Shown piece by piece: positions 17,453 to 26,066 of a stretch of DNA of 64,000 bases (position 1 is the first letter of the stretch; each line of letters begins with the position of its first letter). A program made the position numbers and the translations under genes. The notes beneath the pieces are model-generated. The model was not told where the DNA came from. It ran no database searches and saw only the letters and a program-made list of their open reading frames with translations. The stretch comes from G016234445 sp964438865. GTDB lineage: Bacteria > Chloroflexota > Dehalococcoidia > Tepidiformales > Tepidiformaceae. The DNA is taken from positions 133,813-197,812 of the forward strand of contig CAYTMI010000007.1 of NCBI GenBank assembly GCA_964438865.1. Reading direction: 5' to 3'.

Positions 17453-18592
17453 TCATCCCCGGGGGAGGCCGAGCCCGCGAGTGGCGATGACGTTGCGGTT
17501 GATTTCGCTGGTGCCCTGGCCGATGGTGAGGCGGCGGGCGTCGAGGTAGCGGAACGCGATCATGCCGCCGAGTTCGCGCTCGGGCTCACGCAGTTGCCCG
17601 CTCAGGCCAAGGAGGGCGACGCCGAATTCCGCCAGGCGCTGCCCGACTTCGGAGTTGTAGGTCTTGGACATGGAGGACTCGTAGTTGGGGACGAGGCCCT
17701 GCCCCTGCATCCAGGCGACGCGGCGGGCAATCCATTGGCCGACTTCGACTTCGATCCGGAGGTCGGCCATCCTCTCTCGCCACTGGCGCGGACGGCCGCT
17801 GCCGAAGCTGGGGCCGCTGGCGCGGACGTGGTCGTAGAGCCGCTTCCAATCCCGCTGGGCGACGAGGTTCCGTTCGATGCCGGAGCGTTCGAAGTCGAGG
17901 GTGGTGGTGGCCGCGTACCATCCGCGGTTCTCTTCGGAGATCATGTTTCGCTTCGGGACTCGGACATTGTCGAAGAAGACTTCGTTGAAGCCGTGGACTC
18001 CGGTGAGCTGGATCAGGGGGCGGATGGTGATCCCGGGGGAGCGGAGGTCGATCATGAAGTAGCTGATGCCCCGGTGTTTGGGGGCTTCGGGGTCGGTGCG
18101 GGCGAGCAGGTGGATCCAGTCGGAGTTGTGGGCGTCGGAGGTCCAGATTTTCTGGCCGTTGATGATGTAGTCGTCACCATCGCGGAGGGCGCGCGTCTGG
18201 AGGCTGGCGAGGTCGCTACCGGCGCCTGGTTCGGAGAAGCCCTGGGCCCAGCGTACCTCGGCCGAGGCGATGAGCGGGAGGTGCTCACGCTTCTGCGCTT
18301 CGGTGCCATGGACCATGAGAGCGGGCCCGAGGAGGTTGACCCCCTGTGAGCCGAGGGTCACGCCGACGCGCCAGCATTCCTCCTTGAAGATGAGCTGCTG
18401 GAGGGGGCTGGCGTCGCCACCGCCGTATTCAACCGGCCAGGCGACGGTGAGCCACTTCTGGGCCGCCATTTCTTTTTCGAGCGCGTCGAACCGCTCGCGG
18501 GAGACTTCGCCGCCGTCGGCTGCCCACCCACCGAGGAAGGCGCGCACCCGGTCGCGAAAGGACTCGTCGGCGGCACTGAATCGGAACTCCAT
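17453..18592 (-). CDS. Acyl-CoA dehydrogenase
   Basis: FAD-dependent acyl-CoA dehydrogenase of 379 residues. It has the N-terminal helical domain, then GFSEPGAGSDLASLQTRA and IINGQKIWTSDAHNSDWIHLLARTD, the FAD and substrate block. The C-terminal helical domain ends with GQGTSEINRNVIATRGLGLPRG. This form is common in the FadE-like group that handles bulky or branched acyl-CoAs. GGAGGAG upstream of 18592 supports the start. A second, similar enzyme is encoded at 29282-30463. Confidence 0.9.
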   Translation of the reverse strand: MEFRFSAADESFRDRVRAFLGGWAADGGEVSRERFDALEKEMAAQKWLTVAWPVEYGGGDASPLQQLIFKEECWRVGVTLGSQGVNLLGPALMVHGTEAQKREHLPLIASAEVRWAQGFSEPGAGSDLASLQTRALRDGDDYIINGQKIWTSDAHNSDWIHLLARTDPEAPKHRGISYFMIDLRSPGITIRPLIQLTGVHGFNEVFFDNVRVPKRNMISEENRGWYAATTTLDFERSGIERNLVAQRDWKRLYDHVRASGPSFGSGRPRQWRERMADLRIEVEVGQWIARRVAWMQGQGLVPNYESSMSKTYNSEVGQRLAEFGVALLGLSGQLREPERELGGMIAFRYLDARRLTIGQGTSEINRNVIATRGLGLPRG

Positions 18593-18629
18593 AGTGGTCT
18601 CCTCCTGTCTTCGCTTGCGGCTGGCCGAG

Positions 18630-19790
18630 TCAAGCCGGCGGCGGTTCCAGTTGCTTCACGTATTCGAGGACGAGGCGCCCGTTGCTCGCGATTGCCGTGG
18701 GATCGATCGCTCCGGGCCAGCGGTCTTCGCTCGAATGGAAGAAGGAGAAGCCTCTCCCGACAAGCGACAAATAGGTACCGCCGTGGGCGGCAACCACCTG
18801 GGCTTCGCCGCCGGGCGGCTGGGCCCTCAATTCCCACTCTGGGAGGACGGCTGAGCCGCCGAGGCGGGCATCGGCGGCCCTGGCTGCCTGCAGGAGCGGC
18901 TCGTCCGAGGACCTGACGACCGTGGGAGAACCGGAGGCGCCGATGTTTGCGCCAAGGTGGACCCAGGAGAGCGCTGCGGAGGCCGCGCCGGGGTGGCGTT
19001 CGAAGTGGCGCCGGATGCCCCAGAAGCCGAGTTCGTGGCCGGTGGTCGCGACGAAGACGACGTCCCGAGCGAGCGCGGCCTCGCGGACCTCCCTGGCGAC
19101 TTCCAGCCAGATCGCGATGCCGCCGCCGCGTTCGCCGGCGCAATGCCACCATCCGCTTCTTGGCGTGAGGATGGCGACCGGCGGGAGTGATGGGTCTCTG
19201 CCACGGACTGTGGCCACCACATTGAACGCTGTCACGTCAAGCTGTTTCGCTCCACAGGCGAGGGAGATCGCGGCGCCCCCTGCCCGGGCCTCTTCGAGCC
19301 GGCCCCAGGCCTCGCCGGGAACCTGGATGACGGGCGGGCCCGCCGGTGCCTCGTATCGCCATGCGTTCCGCAGGGTGGGACCGCCGGGAGCGCCATCGAC
19401 AGCCGCGATGATGGCTTCCCAGGGCTCGTCGCGGAGGCTGTCGATGTCCGAAACCCGGCCGTGGCCGTCGGTGCGGACAAGGGCGATGTGCCCCCGGCGG
19501 GGCGTGCCGCCGAGGACGCCTTTGACGATGACGCCAGGCGGTGGGAGGAGACAGTCGATGAGCGGGTAGCCGGCCACCTCCCAGTCGCCATCGGTCACGC
19601 GGCAGGGGTCGGGGTCCACGCGGCGGAAGGGGAAGGATTCGGCCTCGCCGGCGACACCGCGGGCGCGCAGCTCGTCAACCAGCCAGGCGGCCGAAGCGGC
19701 ATCCACGTCGGTGCCGGTCCGGTGCCAGCCCTGGGCGTCATATGCCCGTACTACGTCGCTGCAAGCGGTCGCGGAGATCACGGGGCACAC
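18630..19790 (-). CDS. M28-like peptidase-fold protein, probably without full metal site
   Basis: The protein has the layout of an M28 aminopeptidase-like protein with an inserted PA-type domain (GVLGGTPRRGHIALVRTDG). The catalytic segment FVATTGHELGFWGI and the late FFHSSEDRWPGAIDP are visible. The first metal-ligand region, usually HxD followed by DN, reads ILTPRSGWWHCAGERGGGIA, so the usual His and Asp ligands are missing. It may be inactive as a peptidase or act on something else. The start is uncertain: GTG 19790 has AGGA upstream and avoids overlap with the preceding gene. Confidence 0.6.
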   Translation of the reverse strand: MCPVISATACSDVVRAYDAQGWHRTGTDVDAASAAWLVDELRARGVAGEAESFPFRRVDPDPCRVTDGDWEVAGYPLIDCLLPPPGVIVKGVLGGTPRRGHIALVRTDGHGRVSDIDSLRDEPWEAIIAAVDGAPGGPTLRNAWRYEAPAGPPVIQVPGEAWGRLEEARAGGAAISLACGAKQLDVTAFNVVATVRGRDPSLPPVAILTPRSGWWHCAGERGGGIAIWLEVAREVREAALARDVVFVATTGHELGFWGIRRHFERHPGAASAALSWVHLGANIGASGSPTVVRSSDEPLLQAARAADARLGGSAVLPEWELRAQPPGGEAQVVAAHGGTYLSLVGRGFSFFHSSEDRWPGAIDPTAIASNGRLVLEYVKQLEPPPA

Positions 19791-19842
19791 CGTCTTCCTG
19801 GAGCGTGGGGGCCGACGGGGGCGCCTCCCCGCATGGCCGGGC

Positions 19843-21003
19843 TCACTGTGCACCCGCCGGTGGGTGGTTCTTGCATTGCACGGCTCCCGAGGCGAGGAGA
19901 GCAGCGATGGCCGCCTCGTCGTATCCGGATTCGCGGAGGACCTCGATGGTGTGCTCCCCGGCGAGCGGGGCGCCGCGGGCCGGTGAGCTCTCCGATGCGG
20001 AGAAGTAGAGCGGGGACGAAACGACGCGGGAGGTCCCGTCGATGGGGTCGGGCACGGTCACGATCATGCCGCGCTCGGCGAAGTAGGGGTGGTCGAGGGC
20101 TTCGTGGATGGTCCGAACGATGCCGAAGGGTGCGCCCTCCGCGCTCAGCGCCGCCGCGACTTCGGCCGTGGTCCGGGTGGCTGCCCACTCGTCGAGCATT
20201 CGCTCGCCGCCGCCGCGTTCCGTGGGCGGGGGCGCGTCGTCGCGGCCCATGGCCCTTGCGAGCCGGGACCAGTTCCTGGGCGACCCGGCGTTGATTGCAA
20301 CGTAACCGTCCGCGGTGCGCTGGAGCCCGTGCCGGAATGGCGCCCAGTCTGTAGCCGGGGATTCGGAGAGCGCCGGGGCGGCGGCTTCCGCGAGGAACGC
20401 CAGTTGGCTGTCCATGAGGGTGACGTTGATCGACTGGCCGGCGCCGGTCTTTTCGCGGTCATAGAGTGCCGCGACGATCGCGGTACAGGCGTTCATGCCT
20501 GTGGCGATGTCGGCCACGGTGACGCCAGGCGCAAAGGGCCGATCGCCGCCCTGAGCCTGTTGCTGAACCCAGAGCCAGCCGGCTTCGGCATGGGCGGTGG
20601 CACCAAAGGCTCCCCGGCTCGCGAAGGTTGTGTCCTCTCCAAACCCGCTGATGGTCGCGTAGATCAGCCTGGGGTTGAGCGTCCGGAGCGCTTCATAGCC
20701 GAGGCCCAGCGCCTCCAGTGCCCCCGGCCGGTAGTTCTGGACGAGGATGTCGGCGGTGGCGGCAAGCGCCCGGGCGACCTCGATCCCGGCCGTGGTCTTC
20801 AAGTTGATGACGATGGACCGTTTGCCCGCGTTCTGGGCGGCGGGGCCGGCGCTGCGCCGGGGCACGGCTTCTTCCCCGGCGGGCGGCGGGTCGATCTTGA
20901 GCACGTCGGCGCCGAGGTCAGCCAGCATGCGGGTGCAATAGGGCCCTGCGACGATCTGGGTCAGGTCCAACACGCGAAGGCCGGTGAGGATACGGCGGGT
21001 CAT
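19843..21003 (-). CDS. Class III CoA-transferase (CaiB/BaiF family)
   Basis: A 386-residue CaiB/BaiF-type protein that moves CoA between carboxylic acids. It opens TGLRVLDLTQIVAGPYCTRMLADLGADVLKI, the family signature region. It continues with GKRSIVINLKT, ADILVQNYRPG and a late REAPFG-like SAEGAPFGIVRTI block. The usual catalytic aspartate region is in TVADIATGMNA. ATG 21003 has GGAGG upstream and gives the correct N-terminus. It is one of three such genes in this 12-kb stretch. Confidence 0.9.
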   Translation of the reverse strand: MTRRILTGLRVLDLTQIVAGPYCTRMLADLGADVLKIDPPPAGEEAVPRRSAGPAAQNAGKRSIVINLKTTAGIEVARALAATADILVQNYRPGALEALGLGYEALRTLNPRLIYATISGFGEDTTFASRGAFGATAHAEAGWLWVQQQAQGGDRPFAPGVTVADIATGMNACTAIVAALYDREKTGAGQSINVTLMDSQLAFLAEAAAPALSESPATDWAPFRHGLQRTADGYVAINAGSPRNWSRLARAMGRDDAPPPTERGGGERMLDEWAATRTTAEVAAALSAEGAPFGIVRTIHEALDHPYFAERGMIVTVPDPIDGTSRVVSSPLYFSASESSPARGAPLAGEHTIEVLRESGYDEAAIAALLASGAVQCKNHPPAGAQ

Positions 21004-21022
21004 GCGAGCCTCCTTACGCGCG

Positions 21023-22144
21023 TCACTTCGATCGGAGCCGCAGGAGCCTGCCGGCCCGGCGCTCGGGCGCGAGACCGAGGGAGGCTCGCATGACGAACTC
21101 CGAGGGGCGGGGCGTGTCTTGAGGTCTCTCTCTCCCTTCGATGCGGGCGACCAGGCGCTCGACGACCTGCCGGGCCACGACTGCGTAGTCTTCGCGGATG
21201 ACCGCAAGCGGCGGGGCATATCCCCGGTGCCATTGCGAGTCACCGAAGCAAAGGAGGGAAACGTCGAGTGGGATCTGGAGACCGGCTGACTGGATTCCTT
21301 CGAGGACGTAGGGGGTCAAGCGGCCGTTCGCCGAGATGATCGCAGTCGGGGCATCGCGCGAGGCCATGAGCGTTTGCAGGGCGGTATTGCACTCTTCGGG
21401 ATCGCTGATCGGGACGGTCACGATGTCCCCTGGAGCGACGCCTTCGGAGAGCAGGACCTCCTCCAGCAGTTCATTTCGGGCTCGCGCGAGTCGTGAAATG
21501 GAGTAGGCGAAGACAAAGATGGCAAACCTCCGGTGGCCCAGCCGGACGAGGCGCCGGTAGCCGATGGTCGCGCCGACCGCATCGGATGTGAGGTTGCGGT
21601 AGACGTTGATGCGGGTCCCGAGGGGGGACTCCAGATCGCCGGGGTGGAATGCCGGCTCCACGGGAATCGAGAGGTTGACGACGTCGCGCAGCCGGTGGGT
21701 GATGGGGAGGATGCCGCGGCCGATGACCAGGCCATCGACCCGGTAGTCGAGCATTCTCGCAAGCTCCGCATCCTGGATTTCGGCGGAGTCCTGGCCGTCG
21801 GCGACGAGCACGGTGTAGCCGAGGTCGTGGGCGGCACGGATCGTCGCGCGGAGGTGATCGTAGGCGATGGGGTTTTCGAGGTTGGGGGCCAGCAATCCGA
21901 TTGTCCCAGTCGTGGAGGAACGAAGCGCCCGCGCCGACCTGTTGGGGCGGTAGCCGAGTTCGTCCGCGATGCGGCGGACTCGCTCGCGGGTCTGGTCGCT
22001 CACTCGCGACTCCCCGGAGAGAGAACGCGACACGGTCGAGGTCGCGACGCCTGCGGTGCGCGCCACATCGTGGATCGTTGGCAATGCCCGGGGGGCGCGC
22101 TCCGCTCCCGTGCCGCCCTCCGGCCGCTGCTCGTTGGTCGTCAT
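21023..22144 (-). CDS. LacI-family transcriptional regulator
   Basis: The helix-turn-helix TIHDVARTAGVATSTVSRSLSG is at about residues 22-43. It is followed by the hinge helix YRPNRSARALRS and a periplasmic-binding-protein-like effector domain with GTIGLLAPNLENP and a late SLLCFGDSQW. At 373 residues it is slightly long because of a disordered N-terminal extension. It lies in the leftward operon and probably controls the divergent promoters near 23.3-23.5 kb, where palindromes of the LacI type are present. The effector is unknown; a substrate or CoA ester of the pathway is likely. Confidence 0.9.
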   Translation of the reverse strand: MTTNEQRPEGGTGAERAPRALPTIHDVARTAGVATSTVSRSLSGESRVSDQTRERVRRIADELGYRPNRSARALRSSTTGTIGLLAPNLENPIAYDHLRATIRAAHDLGYTVLVADGQDSAEIQDAELARMLDYRVDGLVIGRGILPITHRLRDVVNLSIPVEPAFHPGDLESPLGTRINVYRNLTSDAVGATIGYRRLVRLGHRRFAIFVFAYSISRLARARNELLEEVLLSEGVAPGDIVTVPISDPEECNTALQTLMASRDAPTAIISANGRLTPYVLEGIQSAGLQIPLDVSLLCFGDSQWHRGYAPPLAVIREDYAVVARQVVERLVARIEGRERPQDTPRPSEFVMRASLGLAPERRAGRLLRLRSK

Positions 22145-22157
22145 CGCCAGGACTCTC

Positions 22158-23285
22158 TCACCGGGCGGTCCCCGACGGCGCTGTGGGCCGCCCGCCCAGG
22201 GCTGCGATACGGGCCAGGCTCGCCCGGGCCTCCTCCACGAAGCGTTCCATCACGTCGGCCACGGTGGTTTCCTCGTTGAACCAGGCAATCCCCTGGCCGA
22301 GGCCGGTGCCGAGCAATGGTTCAACCTCGTAGCGGTCGATGGCACCGAGAAGGTCGCCGACCAGGATGTCCTGGTAGGGCATCTTGAGCGGGACAGGGGC
22401 ATCGGGTGCGGCCCACTCGTCCGTATAGGCGGTTCGGAGCTGGCGGTTGGTCTTGCCGCTCTTTGCGCGCGTGATCACTGTGTCTTCCGAACCGGCTGCC
22501 AGGAGCTTGGGGAGGAGTTTCGCGGAGGTGTGCGACTCCCTGGTGACGAGCCACGCGGTCCCGACCCAGACGCCGACCGCGCCCATCGCCAGGGCGGCGA
22601 CGATGTGCTGGCCGGTGGCGACACCGCCGGCAGCCAGCACGGGGACATCGCCCGCCAGCTTCGTCGCCTGGGGGACGAGCGAGAACGTGCCAATGGGGCC
22701 GGTATGGGCGCCGGAGTCGTGGCCCTGGGCGACGAGGATGTCGGCGCCGAGGTCGAGGGCCCGGCGGGCGTGCTTCGGCGAGCCGACAAGGGCGAGCACA
22801 CGTTTGCCGGCGCGCTTCGCGGCAGCGATGAACTCGGGCGGGCTGCCGATGCCCATGGCGAAAATGTCCACGCCGGAAGCGAGCACGACGTCGGTCTGCC
22901 GCCGGGCTATCTCGCCGGAGCGGACAAACCGGGACCGGGGGCCGGCCTGGCCGTCGCGTGGGACGTCGTACTTTTCGAAAAGGTGGTCAACGAAGGCTCG
23001 GTGCTCTCCTGGGAGTTGGGCTTCGATATCTTCGCGGTTGTTCCGCTCGGGCATGCCCTGGGGGAGGACGAGGTCGACGCCGAAGGGGCGCGGGCCCACA
23101 CGCTCCCGGATCTCGGCAAGCTGCGACTTGATCTCTTCCGGGAACATGCGGGTGGCACCGAGCACGCCGACACCGCCGGCGAGGCACACCGCGACGACCA
23201 CGTCTTTGCTGTGGCTGAAGGCGAAGATGGGGTGTTGGACCTGGAGGGTGTCACAAAGCGTGGTGTGAATGGGTGAGCGTTCCAT
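22158..23285 (-). CDS. Nitronate monooxygenase-like FMN protein
   Basis: TIM-barrel flavoprotein of the nitronate monooxygenase / 2-nitropropane dioxygenase family. It has HPIFAFSHSKDVVVAVCLAGG at the start. The flavin-binding AQGHDSGAHTGPIGTFSL block and PVLAAGGVATGQHIVAALAMGAVGVWVGTAWL complete the signature. ATG 23285 was chosen for the CGGAGGG site nine bases upstream. It is the first gene of the leftward operon. In this setting it may be an FMN-dependent enoyl reductase or oxygenase rather than a nitroalkane enzyme. Confidence 0.85.
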   Translation of the reverse strand: MERSPIHTTLCDTLQVQHPIFAFSHSKDVVVAVCLAGGVGVLGATRMFPEEIKSQLAEIRERVGPRPFGVDLVLPQGMPERNNREDIEAQLPGEHRAFVDHLFEKYDVPRDGQAGPRSRFVRSGEIARRQTDVVLASGVDIFAMGIGSPPEFIAAAKRAGKRVLALVGSPKHARRALDLGADILVAQGHDSGAHTGPIGTFSLVPQATKLAGDVPVLAAGGVATGQHIVAALAMGAVGVWVGTAWLVTRESHTSAKLLPKLLAAGSEDTVITRAKSGKTNRQLRTAYTDEWAAPDAPVPLKMPYQDILVGDLLGAIDRYEVEPLLGTGLGQGIAWFNEETTVADVMERFVEEARASLARIAALGGRPTAPSGTAR

Positions 23286-23301
23286 GGGTTCTGCCCTCCG
23301 A

Positions 23302-23322
23302 TTTGCGCAAACCTTTGCACAA
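23302..23322. promoter_or_regulatory. LacI-type palindrome pair upstream of the leftward operon
   Basis: TTTGCGCAAA at 23302-23311 is a perfect 10-base palindrome with a central CG, as is common for LacI-family operators. A related imperfect site, TTTGCACAA, follows at 23314-23322. They lie between the leftward start at 23285 and a TTGTCA hexamer (complement of 23335-23340) that could be its -35 box. Function is inferred. Confidence 0.5.
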
Positions 23323-23409
23323 CTCACCTGCAATTGACAAGCGCCGGCCGCGGAGAGGCGCTCGAAGGCCGGCCCGGCGGGGTGCAGCCGCCCCGGTCGA
23401 TGCCTGCTA

Positions 23410-23455
23410 TTGACAACGACGGCACGTGAGCGGTACAAAGCGCAAACGTTGCCGC
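23410..23455 (+). promoter_or_regulatory. Probable promoter and LacI-like operator for the rightward operon
   Basis: TTGACA at 23410-23415 and TACAAA at 23434-23439, 18 bases apart, form a good sigma-70-like promoter. GCGCAAACGTTGCCGC at 23440-23455 is an imperfect palindrome around ACGT, resembling LacI-family sites, and would overlap the transcription start. It could let the LacI-type protein repress the importer operon. Confidence 0.55.
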
Positions 23456-23483
23456 GAAAGTGGCGATGGCCAGGAGGGACCCA

Positions 23484-25094
23484 GTGAAGAACCGACCGCG
23501 CGCTTTCGACATGCGACTTGGACGTCGCGGGCTACTTACCACGTCCGCGTCGGCGGGCCTCGGGCTGGCGGGTCTCGCGCTCACCGGCTGCGGCGACGAC
23601 GACGAGGGGGATGGGGGCGGCGCGGGACAGACGCCTGGCGCCAGCCCTACTCCAAAAGGGCCAAAGCGGGGCGGCACGCTGATCGTCGATTCTGGCGAAC
23701 CCGCCCCCGACGCGCTCGTCTACGCGTTCAACGCCAACAACTTCTACCTGCGCTCGACGATCTGGGATGGGCTGATCATCCAGGGGGCCGACAACCGGCC
23801 GAGGCTGGCGCTGGCGGAGGCGTTCGAGATGAAGCCCGACTTCACAGGCGTCCACATCAAGCTGCGCCCGGGGCTGCAGTTCCACGATGGCCGCCCGCTG
23901 ACGGCAGAGGACGTGCGGTTCAGCATCGAGACTTTCCGGGCGGACACGACGACGAGCCAGCTGAAGAACCCGGGCAAGCTGATCAAGGAGATCAAGATCT
24001 CCGATGCGCTGACGCTGGACATCACGTTCACCGCGGCGCGCCCGCTGATGGAAGACTACTTCGCGCTGCTGCCGATCGTGGATGAGAAGACGGTGGCGCA
24101 GGCGGCCCAGATGAAGGCCCTGAATGGGGCAGGGCCATTCAAGTTCGTCTCCTACACCCCGAACCAGGGCTACGTGTTGGAGCGGAACCCGAGCTACTGG
24201 GATCCCGGCAAACCGTACCTGGACAAGATCCAGGGGCGCATTTATTCCGACGAGCAGGCGCGGACCCTGGCATTGCAGTCGGGGGAGCTGATGCACACGA
24301 ACCAGGTGACGCCAGCGATGGTGAAGGCGCTCAAGGGGAACAAGGACATCGTCATCGGGGATGGCGGCATCGGCGGGTCGTGGTATGCGGGGCTGGTGGT
24401 GGACTACCCGGCGCTCAAGGACACGCGGGTGCGGCAGGCGCTGACGCTCGCCATCGACCGCAAGCGGATTGCTGCCGAGTGGGGCGAGGGCGTGATCCCG
24501 TCGCAGGTGCTCCCGTGGCCGAAGGAATCCCCGGCATACCTCCCCGAGGACGAAGCGCTGCTCGTATACGACCCGGTGAAGGCGAAGTCTCTGTTGAAAG
24601 AGGCCGGCGCGGAGGGCTTCACCCTGCCGATGGACATCGGCCAGGGCCGGGAGGCGTTGGCACAGTTCGTCCAGGACGACTGGAAGGCGATCGGCGTCAA
24701 CGCGCAACTGAAAGTGAGTGAGTACTCGGCCTACCTGGAGCGGTTCCGGACGCGGAAGATTGAGGCGATGTTCGTTGCGCCGTTTGGGTTTACGGACAAC
24801 ATGCACCCGGCGACGTTCTTCGAGTTCGCGCAGCCGGTGCGGATCCCGAACGCCTCGCACTACCAGCCGGATTCGTACAAGGCGTTGCTGGCGAAGATCG
24901 CGGAGACGGACCCGCGGTCGGCCGCGGGGAAGGAGCTGCTGCACCAGTGGAACAAGCTCTATCTCGTGGATGACCCGTGGATGGCGCCGCTGGCTCCGAA
25001 CAACACGTTCTTCGCGATGCGGAAGCAGGTGATCGCGATGCCGGACGGGGCGCGGGATGCGCCGCCGCCCTCCGAATTCTGGATTGACGCGTAG
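23484..25094 (+). CDS. ABC transporter substrate-binding lipoprotein, oligopeptide/nickel (SBP family 5) type
   Basis: The N-terminus has a twin-arginine-like GRRGLL, a hydrophobic stretch and a lipobox-like ALTGC, followed by an acidic DDDEGDGGG linker. The mature part is a family 5 solute-binding protein with the early LRPGLQFHDGRPLTAEDVRFS motif, the later YVLERNPSYWDPGKP, and VRQALTLAIDRKRIA. It should capture a peptide or other small organic solute outside the membrane. GTG 23484 was chosen because AGGAGGG lies just before it. Two permease genes follow, but no ATPase genes. Confidence 0.9.
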   Translation: MKNRPRAFDMRLGRRGLLTTSASAGLGLAGLALTGCGDDDEGDGGGAGQTPGASPTPKGPKRGGTLIVDSGEPAPDALVYAFNANNFYLRSTIWDGLIIQGADNRPRLALAEAFEMKPDFTGVHIKLRPGLQFHDGRPLTAEDVRFSIETFRADTTTSQLKNPGKLIKEIKISDALTLDITFTAARPLMEDYFALLPIVDEKTVAQAAQMKALNGAGPFKFVSYTPNQGYVLERNPSYWDPGKPYLDKIQGRIYSDEQARTLALQSGELMHTNQVTPAMVKALKGNKDIVIGDGGIGGSWYAGLVVDYPALKDTRVRQALTLAIDRKRIAAEWGEGVIPSQVLPWPKESPAYLPEDEALLVYDPVKAKSLLKEAGAEGFTLPMDIGQGREALAQFVQDDWKAIGVNAQLKVSEYSAYLERFRTRKIEAMFVAPFGFTDNMHPATFFEFAQPVRIPNASHYQPDSYKALLAKIAETDPRSAAGKELLHQWNKLYLVDDPWMAPLAPNNTFFAMRKQVIAMPDGARDAPPPSEFWIDA

Positions 25095-25120
25095 CCTAGC
25101 CTGAGGGTAACGGAGCAATC

Positions 25121-26065
25121 ATGGCAGTCCACGTCCTGCGGCGCCTGATCCAGGCGATACCGGTGATGCTGTTCGCGAGCATCTTCGTCTTCAGCATCCT
25201 GCAGATGGTGCCGGGCGACCCGGCGACCAACCTCGCCGGTCCCGATGCTTCGGACGAGGATGTCCAGATCATCCGGGAGCGTCTCGGGCTGGACAGGTCG
25301 ATCCCGGACCAGTACCTGAGATGGATCGGGAACGCCCTGACGGGGGACCTCGGGGATTCGTTCCGGAGCAGCCGGCCGGTCGGCGAGTTGCTCCGGGACG
25401 CGATGGCGCCGACGCTCGAGCTGACGCTTGTGGCGTTCGCGATCGAGCTGGCGGCTGGGGTCGTGCTTGGCGTGATGGCGGGGACGCGGCTGCGGTCGGC
25501 CTGGGACTGGGGTTTGTCGGCTTTCACGATGCTGGGCATAGCCATCCCGCACTTTGTGCTGGGGCTGGTGCTGCTGTACTTCGTGAGCTTCAAGCTCGGC
25601 TGGCTGCCGGTCGGGGGACGGGTGGCGCTGACGGAGGACCCGATTGGTGGCCTTCGCTACCTGGTGCTGCCTGCATTCGTGCTGGGGATGACCGGGGCGG
25701 CGGTGCTCGCGCGGTTCGTGAGGACGTCGATCGCCCAGGTGATGAACCAGGACTACATCCGGACGGCGCGGGCAAAGGGACTGGCGGGCCGGGCGGTGGT
25801 GATTCGCCACGGGCTGCGCAACGGGCTGGTGCCGGTGGTGACGGTGATGGCGCTGCAGTTCGCGGCACTGCTCACGGGGTCGGTGGTCGTGGAGAACGTG
25901 TTTTCCCGCCCGGGGGTGGGGCGGCTGGTCGTTGGGGCCATCCAGGCGCGGGACTATCCCGTGGTGCAGGGTGCGCTGCTGTTCCTGGTCTTCGGGTTCA
26001 TCGTGATCAACCTGCTTGCGGACATCATGTACGGAGTCCTCGACCCGCGGATCCGGGTGCGCTGA
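25121..26065 (+). CDS. ABC transporter permease, DppB type
   Basis: A 314-residue inner-membrane protein of the oligopeptide permease family. It begins LRRLIQAIPVMLFASIFVFSILQMVPGDPA, the usual first membrane segment and PGDP motif. The EAA-type loop contacting the ATPase is in YIRTARAKGLAGRAVVIRHGLRNG. Several hydrophobic segments follow, ending with GVLDPRIRVR. Together with the next gene it forms the membrane channel of the importer. Confidence 0.93.
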   Translation: MAVHVLRRLIQAIPVMLFASIFVFSILQMVPGDPATNLAGPDASDEDVQIIRERLGLDRSIPDQYLRWIGNALTGDLGDSFRSSRPVGELLRDAMAPTLELTLVAFAIELAAGVVLGVMAGTRLRSAWDWGLSAFTMLGIAIPHFVLGLVLLYFVSFKLGWLPVGGRVALTEDPIGGLRYLVLPAFVLGMTGAAVLARFVRTSIAQVMNQDYIRTARAKGLAGRAVVIRHGLRNGLVPVVTVMALQFAALLTGSVVVENVFSRPGVGRLVVGAIQARDYPVVQGALLFLVFGFIVINLLADIMYGVLDPRIRVR

Positions 26066-26066
26066 G

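Noticed and set aside
23532..25118. Long antisense frame opposite the binding-protein gene
   Set aside because: It mirrors codon bias of the real gene and has no signal peptide, fold or ribosome site.
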